Source: Candidatus Cloacimonadota bacterium (GTDB taxonomy: Bacteria; Cloacimonadota; Cloacimonadia; Cloacimonadales; Cloacimonadaceae). Taken from it: a DNA stretch of 21,290 nt. The notes under the pieces were generated by a model. The model had not been told where the DNA came from. It saw nothing but the letters and a program-made list of their open reading frames with translations, and did no database searches. A program made the position numbers and the translations under genes. Location of the stretch: the NCBI GenBank assembly GCA_023230795.1, contig JALNWR010000015.1, positions 1 through 21,290 on the forward strand. Direction: 5' to 3'. This document shows, one piece after another, positions 15,781 to 21,290 of the stretch (the stretch's first letter is position 1; each line of letters starts with the position of its first letter).

Positions 15781-15817
15781 ATCCGTGTCAATCCGCCTAA
15801 TCCGTCCAATCCGTGTA
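15781..15817 (-). repeat. CGGAT-type repeat just after the comM stop
   Basis: Four near-copies of a 9-10 bp unit, ATCCG followed by variable bases, run in the plus sense; on the minus strand they read CGGAT starting 12 bp past the comM stop. Same style and orientation as the repeats after wrbA and the lamin-tail gene. Confidence 0.75.
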
Positions 15818-15829
15818 ACCATTCCTATA

Positions 15830-17374
15830 TCAGTGCCAATACTTCCTATCCAAAGTCCGATATTGGATCGCCTCCGAGATATGTTCGCTATTGATATTCT
15901 TTTCTCCTTCCAAATCTGCGATGGTGCGTGCCACTTTCAGGATGCGGTCAAAGACCCGGGCTGAATAACCCATTTTGTCGATCGCATTTTGCATCAGCGC
16001 ATGGCTGGCATCGTCCAGAGGGCAAAATTTGCGCATCATCTTGCTATTCATCTGGCTGTTATTGAAGATGCCCTGGTCTTCAAAGCGGCGGTGTTGGATC
16101 TCCCGCGCTACATTTACTCTTTTTCGGATCATGGCGGAGGTATCGCCGGAGGGCATCGCAGCCAAGTCCGCATAGGCCACAGAAGGCACTTCCACATGGA
16201 TGTCTATCCTATCCAGCAGAGGGCCGGAGACGCGGTTGCGATACCGTGCGATAGCGCCGCTTTCACAGGTGCAAGTGTGATTTGGGATATGGGCACCAAA
16301 ATATCCGCAGGGACAGGGATTCATGCTGGCGATGAGCATAAACTCGGCCGGAAAAGTCAAACTGGTGCTGGCTCTGGCGATAGTAACCACTCCGTCTTCA
16401 AGGGGTTGACGCAAGACCTCCAGAACAGTTCGCTTAAATTCCGGAAGTTCATCCAAAAACAAAACCCCGCGGTGCGAAAGGCTAACCTCTCCCGGTTTGG
16501 GGAAGGCTCCACCGCCGATGAGGGCTACATCCGATATCGTGTGATGAGGGCTGCGGAAGGCTCTGGTAGTAAGGATTCCGTTCTTAAAGTCCTTGGAGAA
16601 TCCCGCCACGGAATGAATCTTGGTGGCCTCCAGCGCTTCATCCAAAGTGAGTTCGGGCAGGATGGTGGGCACGCGTCTGGCCAGCATGGTTTTACCGGAG
16701 CCGGGAGGCCCGATCATCAGGAGGTTGTGCCCTCCCGCTGCGGCTACTTCCAATGCACGTTTTACCTGATATTGCCCTTTCACATCATGCATATCCAAAG
16801 GAAAGTCGTTCAGCACCTGAAATATCTTGTCTCTATCCACTGTAGCGGGCAAAATGGTGGCTTCGCCTTTCAGAAATTGCACGGTCTCCCAGAGCGAAGT
16901 AACCGGAATCACGGTGAGACCTTCTATTATAGCGGCTTCCTCGGCATTTTCATGAGGCACTATCAAAAGGTCCATATTATCACGTTTGGCAGCGATGGCG
17001 ATGGGCAATACACCATCCACAGGCCGCACATTGCCATCCAGAGAAAGCTCGCCGATGATGCCGATCCTCTTCAGCGCCGCCTCCGGCACGCCGTTATTAT
17101 TCATCATGATCGAGATCGCAATGGGCAAATCCAGCGAAGAGGAATCCTTTTTGATATCCGCCGGCGCCAGATTGATGGTATAACGCCCCGTATGATAGCT
17201 CAGATTACTGTTGCGGATGGCGGCAAAGACCCTGTCCTTGCTCTCTTTCACGGAGTTTGATGGCATGCCCACGATATTGACGTTGTGCTGCATATTGCCA
17301 TCCCGGTCACATTCCACGGAAACCTGGAGCGCATCTATCCCCAAAGTAGTGTATGTCAATGCAATTCCGACCAT
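15830..17374 (-). CDS. comM: ComM/YifB-type AAA+ ATPase (Mg-chelatase-like)
   Basis: 514 residues, full length. In naturally competent bacteria ComM is a hexameric helicase that extends branch migration during integration of transformed DNA. Residues 1-165 are the ChlI/Lon-like domain with the GIIGELSLDG block. The AAA+ core has Walker A GPPGSGKT (222-229), Walker B GVLFLDEL (303-310), and the zinc-like NPCPCGYFG (352-360) with a further Cys pair at CTC (368-370). LDRIDIHVEV follows at 387-396 and a C-terminal lid domain ends the protein. The ATG has an AAGGA site 8 bp upstream. A pilus operon in the same window fits natural transformation but does not prove it. A 423-codon plus-strand frame over it is a shadow. 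Confidence 0.95.
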   Translation of the reverse strand: MVGIALTYTTLGIDALQVSVECDRDGNMQHNVNIVGMPSNSVKESKDRVFAAIRNSNLSYHTGRYTINLAPADIKKDSSSLDLPIAISIMMNNNGVPEAALKRIGIIGELSLDGNVRPVDGVLPIAIAAKRDNMDLLIVPHENAEEAAIIEGLTVIPVTSLWETVQFLKGEATILPATVDRDKIFQVLNDFPLDMHDVKGQYQVKRALEVAAAGGHNLLMIGPPGSGKTMLARRVPTILPELTLDEALEATKIHSVAGFSKDFKNGILTTRAFRSPHHTISDVALIGGGAFPKPGEVSLSHRGVLFLDELPEFKRTVLEVLRQPLEDGVVTIARASTSLTFPAEFMLIASMNPCPCGYFGAHIPNHTCTCESGAIARYRNRVSGPLLDRIDIHVEVPSVAYADLAAMPSGDTSAMIRKRVNVAREIQHRRFEDQGIFNNSQMNSKMMRKFCPLDDASHALMQNAIDKMGYSARVFDRILKVARTIADLEGEKNINSEHISEAIQYRTLDRKYWH

Positions 17375-17515
17375 TAAACTATCCTTTTCAAGTGCTTTTT
17401 TCTTTGCTTTACACAGTTTGAGAGCTTTGGATTTAGGTCAAGAAGATTCTCAGGAGGGGAGATAAAGTTTTCAGGTTTTCAGGTTTTGGAGAGGATGAGG
17501 TCTTGAGCTAAATAT

Positions 17516-17653
17516 TCAGGAAAAGCGTGAGTTCTGCATGAAAGAACGCTTTTCGATGCTAATCATGCTCTTGCCAGCCAAAAAGGCGCTAAGCTCGCTG
17601 TCGTCAAAACTCTTCTTGATCGGATCGTATTCTACGGTGAAGATTCTAAGCAT
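17516..17653 (-). pseudogene. Truncated DGR accessory protein, HRDC-type N-terminus
   Basis: 45 codons, with a strong GGGAGGA site 8 bp before the ATG. The start MLRIFTVEYDPIKKSFDD, continuing ...LSAFLAGKSMISIEKRSF, matches by eye the N-terminal pattern of HRDC-domain proteins that accompany DGR reverse transcriptases (hydrophobic-F-T, D-P, F-D-D, L..FL..K.V.S, FF). That pattern is recalled, not searched. Similarity stops near residue 40 and the frame ends five codons later; other frames do not continue it. The HRDC domain itself is absent. It lies 190 bp downstream of the variable-protein gene, where a DGR cassette would carry an accessory gene. Most likely the 5' end of a deleted gene. Confidence 0.5.
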
Positions 17654-17677
17654 GATTTATTCCTCCCGCTCCGATAT

Positions 17678-17704
17678 CTTCTTTTCTTTCCGAAAGAAAA
17701 GAAG
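17678..17704. repeat. 13-bp-arm palindrome ahead of the truncated ORF
   Basis: CTTCTTTTCTTTC (17678-17690) and GAAAGAAAAGAAG (17692-17704) are exact reverse complements around a single C. On the minus strand it lies about 25 bp upstream of the 45-codon ORF. Confidence 0.9.
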
Positions 17705-17733
17705 CAAAAGAAAGCTTCGTCCCGCTGATGATC

Positions 17734-17786
17734 GCCCAGCCTCCTACGCTCCCTTGCTGCGCTGGGGGGAGCTACGGAGGCTGGGC
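17734..17786 (-). repeat. GC-rich hairpin downstream of the variable region
   Basis: An 11-bp outer stem, GCCCAGCCTCC (17734-17744) with GGAGGCTGGGC (17776-17786), and a GCTCCC/GGGAGC inner stem separated by a 3x3 internal loop. It lies 57 bp past the stop of the FGE-domain gene. There is no clean T-tract after it on the minus strand, so a plain terminator is less likely. DGR cassettes carry a hairpin just downstream of the variable region, which this position matches. Confidence 0.7.
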
Positions 17787-17842
17787 TCAACTGAGAGACA
17801 TTTTCGAAGTTTTTAAGGTAAAAAGGTAAGAAGCCCATAAAG

Positions 17843-19201
17843 CTACAAGACTGCCCTGCAGAGGCGGAAGCCGATAAGGCCGTTGCTGCCGTACGGGCTG
17901 CCGCCGCTCCGATTCGCAACCCGGCAGTAGTAGGCACTATAGTGCCAGTAACCGCCCCGGACCACCCGGTACGACCCGCTCGCAGGACCTGTTGGATTGC
18001 TTTGGGCATTTGCACTATAACTGCCCCACCAATCCCAGCACCACTCAAAGAGATTACCGCTCATGTCATAGAGACCCAGAGCATTGGGAGCCTTAGTGCC
18101 CACAATATGGGTGGTACTGCCTGAATTGCCAGAGTACCAAGCCACGGCATTGATATCATCAGAGCCGCTATAGAGATAATCCGGAGTATTAGTCGCTCCC
18201 CGGGCTGCATATTCCCATTCCGCTTCGGTGGGTAATCTATAACCATTGGCATTGAAATTGCAGAGCGCAGCATTCCAGGTACCATTGCCTGAGGTGGGCA
18301 CAGAACCCCAGCTGGCAGGATTGGTAGAGCCGGATATACTATAAACTGGCGTAAGCCCTTCCGCCATACTGCGCAGGTTACAGTACTTAATAGCTGAATA
18401 CCAACTCACATAGTAAACAGGGTAGTTGTCCCCCACGCCATATCCGGAGGCCGGATTGGAGCCCATGATCGCCGTATATTCACCCTGAGTAACCTGATGC
18501 TGGCCCATATAGAAAGAATCAAGGGTCACGTTGTGCGTGGGCAGTTCATCGCTAGATCCTCCACCTCTGGTATCACCCATGGTAAAAGTGCCAGCGGGGA
18601 CATAGACGAAGTTCTCTGGCACGATTAGATAACTTGCTACGGCCGTTTCACTGGCTTGCCATTCAGCCTTATATGCTCTGGCTTTGATGGTAATAGCTGT
18701 GCTAAGAACAATCGGCGAAGCATAAACCGTTGAGCTTTCATCAGGCTCACTGCCATCCGTAGTGTAGTATATCGTAGCACCAGAGCTGGCACAGGAGATA
18801 CTTACACTCTGATCTTTGCTATAAGTTCCCCCAACTGGGCTGAAGATGGGTTCTGAAGCTTGAAAAGTATAAGTAGCACTGATGATTTGGCTAACATTTT
18901 GATCTGCCATAGCAATTGCTTTCAATATGGTATTTGAAGCTATCATTATTGGGCTCGCATATAAATCTGAAGTTACATTAGGTTGGCTACCATCCAGAGT
19001 GTAGTATATCTCTATGTTTGCAGAAGCACTATTCAAGATGCTTACTGCGATGGAATCGCTATAAGTGCCAGTAGAATGTGATAGTTGGGGTGCAATATCA
19101 AGATCCGGATCTACAGGATTATCCCATTTGAAACAGGATAGCAGACTAACTGCCAGCAAAATAAGCAGACACCATCTAATCCGGGTAAAAAAGCACTTCA
19201 T
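17843..19201 (-). CDS. Surface lipoprotein with FGE/C-type-lectin domain, probable DGR variable protein
   Basis: 452 residues. A signal sequence ends in the lipobox LLSC (Cys23), followed by FKWDNPVDPD. Two chitobiase C-terminal-like (CHB_HEX_C_1) repeats lie at about 37-114 and 117-192, each with a YYTxDGSxP core. Residues 197-450 are an FGE-sulfatase/SUMF1 domain (FVYVPAGTFTMGD, VTQGEYTAIMG, YRLPTEAEWEYAARG, GLYDMSGNLFEWCWDWW). The end is the DGR-type pattern RVVRGG..W, CRVA.R, GFRLCR, with Tyr, His, Ser, Gly and Asn at the variable sites. Such domains are binding scaffolds, not sulfatase-activating enzymes. A GAGAGG site stands 5 bp before the ATG and the PEGA gene ends 2 bp upstream. It is expected on the outer membrane, displaying a variable ligand-binding face. 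No reverse transcriptase is nearby. Confidence 0.9.
   Translation of the reverse strand: MKCFFTRIRWCLLILLAVSLLSCFKWDNPVDPDLDIAPQLSHSTGTYSDSIAVSILNSASANIEIYYTLDGSQPNVTSDLYASPIMIASNTILKAIAMADQNVSQIISATYTFQASEPIFSPVGGTYSKDQSVSISCASSGATIYYTTDGSEPDESSTVYASPIVLSTAITIKARAYKAEWQASETAVASYLIVPENFVYVPAGTFTMGDTRGGGSSDELPTHNVTLDSFYMGQHQVTQGEYTAIMGSNPASGYGVGDNYPVYYVSWYSAIKYCNLRSMAEGLTPVYSISGSTNPASWGSVPTSGNGTWNAALCNFNANGYRLPTEAEWEYAARGATNTPDYLYSGSDDINAVAWYSGNSGSTTHIVGTKAPNALGLYDMSGNLFEWCWDWWGSYSANAQSNPTGPASGSYRVVRGGYWHYSAYYCRVANRSGGSPYGSNGLIGFRLCRAVL
17855..17971 (-). other. Probable DGR variable region (VR)
   Basis: This is the last 40 or so codons of the FGE-domain gene. Residues 418, 420-422, 424-425, 430, 432-435 and 437-442 use TAC, CAC, TAT, AGT, AGC, GGC, AAC, AAT or CTT: every one ends in C or T, as expected if the template has AAC/AAT and only adenines are replaced. 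The intervening codons (CGG, GTG, GTC, TGC, GCG, CCG, TTC, CGC) contain almost no A. The 3' end is GC-rich (GGCTTCCGCCTCTGC), as in initiation-of-homing sites. Confidence 0.75.
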
Positions 19202-19203
19202 TA

Positions 19204-21006
19204 TTACCTCTCCATTTCGCTTTGTAGTTTATTTTGCCAATGCTTTTGCTTGTGTGCAGAATACAGCATCCAGCCACATCCCAGAATGTTTGCACCTATT
19301 GATGTATAGGCGTTATTGCGAGAATCAATGGTTTGCAACCTATAACCCTTTGCCGCGCTTGAGGTGGTGGCCGATTGATAATTGTTATAGTTTTGCATGC
19401 AGTCATACCCAAAATATGCTGTGGCACCCAAGGTGGCTATAACAGTGGAAGCAGCCACATATTTGTTTGTTCTCCACTTTCCAATTCTATGACTGTAAAT
19501 ATTGCTTAGTTTTTCCAGCTTTATTTGTAAAGCAATATCTCTATCTAAGATGTTTATTTCATGTCTTACAACGCGATAGCCAGGTTTTTCAGCTCGCAAA
19601 CCATAAGCACCCACATATAGTGCTGGAATCTGATTTGGCTTATCATAATCTGTGCTTACACCGCTTTCCCTGTCCATAATGCTAAGTTTGTAGTCATCAA
19701 CATTTGCCGTAATCATTAGTCTCTGCCTACGGGGGTTGAATTCCAGGGGGATATTAAGATTATCAGCAGCTTTTAGCTGGATGCTTTGTTCTATCGGCTC
19801 AAAAGCGTTTTTATGATCTCCGGTATAAACTGCTTTCAAGCTGTAAGTTCCGGAAATCAAGCGTTTATTTAGATTTTCAGTCAGGTCTGTATCTTTCTGA
19901 TTGTCCAGATATAACTGAACCGGTAGGTGAGAAGGAGCTATGTTGATAATCCCAGAATCATCTGGCAGAATTAACGTAATTAGTTTTTCTTCCAAAGGTT
20001 TCAGGGTAAAAGATTCGGTATGGGGTTTGTAATACTGCCGGTTCTCGCCGACATTGATAACTTCGATATTGTAGTTACCGCTTAGCAGGCGGATTCTTTC
20101 CCCCAAAGCAAGAGTCCGGTTTATGGTATCATTCAGTCGCACCTCCAGAGGTTGGGGTGAGATATTTACCCTTAGGTATCCGGAGATATCCTTATGGGCA
20201 TGCTTTAGCTCTTCTTTGCTGTTGCCACGCAGACTTATCCTTTGCGTAAAGGATTCATAGAATTGCGAGGCAGGGCGAAGCTCGATAGTATAATCTCCGG
20301 GATCAAGGCCACTGCTTACACCGCTTAGCGAGAGCGGGGTAGTTCCTTTCAGGGCATTATTGACATACACCGAACTGCCGGTTGGTTCGGAATTAATTAT
20401 CAAATCTGCCCACTGGGGAACAAGCTTTAAGGTCTGGGATTGGGTTTTATTGGCTTCTATCAGTATGTTTGCGGAAAGCGGTTCGTAGCGATCCTTGCTA
20501 AGCCGGATGCCGTAGCTTTGAGCCCCGAACTGTTCAAAATGATAAGGCGTTTTTTCATTGAATATAGGGATTTGCTCGATGGTGATATCGGCGCCGGGAG
20601 GATCGCTTTGCAGAGTAAAATTACCTTTCCCTGTGGTGTCAAACGCTTCATTGATCTCATAGCTGAATTGCTGCCGGGGCTTTAAATCGCTGAACATGGG
20701 GAATTCTGCTTCCACAAAACCCGGGGATTTGATGGATACTCTTTGTTTTTCGGGATAGAGGAAGATCACGTAGCGGCTTTCCAGATGGCGATATTCCTGG
20801 GCTTTGATCTTACCCATATTGGATTCAAAATGCAGATTTGGGATGGCAGAATGGACGATCACTACGGCACAATCCGGATGATCCACCTGCAGATTGGTGA
20901 CCGGTGTGGGTTTGGGCACTACCTCAAAGCGTTTCAGGCGGGTCTGGGCATTCAGCATTAGCGATGCCATTACCAATAGTGCTATGCAAGCTATTCGCAG
21001 TTTCAT
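19204..21006 (-). CDS. Exported PEGA-domain protein with C-terminal membrane segments
   Basis: 600 residues. A signal peptide (KLRIACIALLVMASLMLNA) spans residues 2-20. An N-terminal beta domain at 25-118 is followed by about four PEGA-like repeats: 129-195 (SDPPGADITI), 200-265 (NSEPTGSSVYVNNALKGTTP, the clearest), 275-345 and 352-420. Further beta sequence follows. Near the C-terminus are two hydrophobic segments at about 515-534 and 565-583. PEGA domains are found in surface and periplasmic proteins of many bacteria and are thought to contact cell-wall material or proteins. An AGGA site lies 7 bp before the ATG. It is cotranscribed with the variable lipoprotein 2 bp downstream and with the gene ending 9 bp upstream, so it may be part of the envelope scaffold that displays it. 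That last step is inference. Confidence 0.82.
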   Translation of the reverse strand: MKLRIACIALLVMASLMLNAQTRLKRFEVVPKPTPVTNLQVDHPDCAVVIVHSAIPNLHFESNMGKIKAQEYRHLESRYVIFLYPEKQRVSIKSPGFVEAEFPMFSDLKPRQQFSYEINEAFDTTGKGNFTLQSDPPGADITIEQIPIFNEKTPYHFEQFGAQSYGIRLSKDRYEPLSANILIEANKTQSQTLKLVPQWADLIINSEPTGSSVYVNNALKGTTPLSLSGVSSGLDPGDYTIELRPASQFYESFTQRISLRGNSKEELKHAHKDISGYLRVNISPQPLEVRLNDTINRTLALGERIRLLSGNYNIEVINVGENRQYYKPHTESFTLKPLEEKLITLILPDDSGIINIAPSHLPVQLYLDNQKDTDLTENLNKRLISGTYSLKAVYTGDHKNAFEPIEQSIQLKAADNLNIPLEFNPRRQRLMITANVDDYKLSIMDRESGVSTDYDKPNQIPALYVGAYGLRAEKPGYRVVRHEINILDRDIALQIKLEKLSNIYSHRIGKWRTNKYVAASTVIATLGATAYFGYDCMQNYNNYQSATTSSAAKGYRLQTIDSRNNAYTSIGANILGCGWMLYSAHKQKHWQNKLQSEMER

Positions 21007-21015
21007 CTATTGATC

Positions 21016-21290
21016 CTAATTCAAAGTAAAATCTGCCAGATCAAAGGCATCGCCGGGTTTGATGAATTCGCCGGGTTGCCAGGTGCGTACCCATATTATC
21101 GGTTCATCCTCATCGCGAAGGTCTATGATTAGAAATAGATAGCCATCATCACCATAGGTAGAAGAGCGCCATTTCTGGTTCAGCTGGACCCCATAGATAT
21201 AGGGCTTGGCATGATGCTGCTGAATCTTAAAATCGGAGTATTCCACCTTCACAAAGCGGTTTTTAGTAAACAAGTTACGCAGGTTTTTGA
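21016..21290 (-). CDS. C-terminal part of an unrecognised protein (cut by right edge)
   Basis: The frame is open through the right edge; the 5' part is outside, so the TTG at 21273 is not a real start. The visible 90 residues end in a compact beta-rich module with KPYIYGVQLNQKW, DDGYLFLIIDLRD and IIWVRTWQP. I recall similar C-terminal modules in hypothetical proteins encoded next to PEGA proteins in Bacteroidetes-like genomes but cannot name the family. It ends 9 bp before the PEGA gene and is the first visible gene of the surface operon. Confidence 0.6.
   Translation of the reverse strand, partial: KNLRNLFTKNRFVKVEYSDFKIQQHHAKPYIYGVQLNQKWRSSTYGDDGYLFLIIDLRDEDEPIIWVRTWQPGEFIKPGDAFDLADFTLN

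Larger units (their letters stand above)
17375..17842. other. Intergenic region between comM and the DGR-like target gene
   Basis: 468 bp. It contains, in minus-strand order, a strong hairpin (17734-17786), a near-perfect palindrome (17678-17704) and a 45-codon ORF with a strong ribosome binding site (17516-17653). The remaining 140 bp holds only a short tandem of TTTTCAGG (about 17468-17483) and the comM leader. A 92-codon plus-strand frame through these structures is not credible. Confidence 0.6.

Noticed and set aside
15989..17260. 423-codon plus-strand open frame
   Set aside because: It lies wholly antisense to comM, whose Walker motifs and family blocks are clear. The translation is rich in Gly, His and Arg with no domain signature.
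17538..17816. 92-codon plus-strand frame
   Set aside because: It runs through a palindrome and a hairpin, and is antisense to the truncated ORF, which has a much better ribosome binding site.

Overview
The window looks like chromosomal DNA of an uncultured Gram-negative-type anaerobe. My best guess is Candidatus Cloacimonadota. That rests on exported lamin-tail proteins with a FlgD-like C-terminal domain, a lipoprotein whose post-cysteine segment reads DNPVDPD, PEGA proteins, a type IV pilus/type II secretion-like operon, and 3' repeats built on 'CGGAT'. The phylum is inference; no rRNA or marker gene is present.

Layout. (1) 1-6118, minus strand: a pilus/secretion operon behind a candidate promoter. 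It runs from a small overlapping ORF through a GspF/PilC platform protein (TTG start), a GspE/PilB ATPase, three small-helix pilin-like proteins (the last with a LamG-like domain) and the start of a sensor histidine kinase cut by the left edge. (2) 6119-7091: a long non-coding stretch with a perfect 54-bp palindrome and a REP-like doublet. (3) 7092-11214, plus: glycogen phosphorylase and an exported lamin-tail protein. (4) 11215-11571: a repeat-rich gap between convergent genes. (5) 11572-14998, minus: WrbA flavoprotein, threonine aldolase, MscS-type channel and a lipoprotein, with two good promoters and one intrinsic terminator. (6) 15087-15749, plus: a 5'-truncated AAA/DUF4143 ATPase remnant. 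(7) 15830-17374, minus: ComM. (8) 17516-21290, minus: a surface-protein operon, with an unrecognised protein cut by the right edge, a four-repeat PEGA protein, and a lipoprotein with an FGE/C-type-lectin fold. Behind the last gene lie a strong hairpin and a broken small ORF.

The most interesting region is the last. The lipoprotein's C-terminus has the hallmarks of a diversity-generating retroelement (DGR) variable region: a conserved frame (RVVRGG..W......CRVA.R....P.......GFRLCR) whose variable codons are all obtainable from AAY by adenine substitution. Downstream are a GC-rich hairpin and a 45-codon ORF with a strong ribosome binding site that resembles the N-terminus of the HRDC-type DGR accessory protein. 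No reverse transcriptase or template repeat is in the window, so this is either a target served from elsewhere in the genome or the remains of a cassette that lost its core.

The pilus operon is also odd. The two best pilin-like N-termini have no leader peptide in front of them, yet put an acidic residue at mature position 5.
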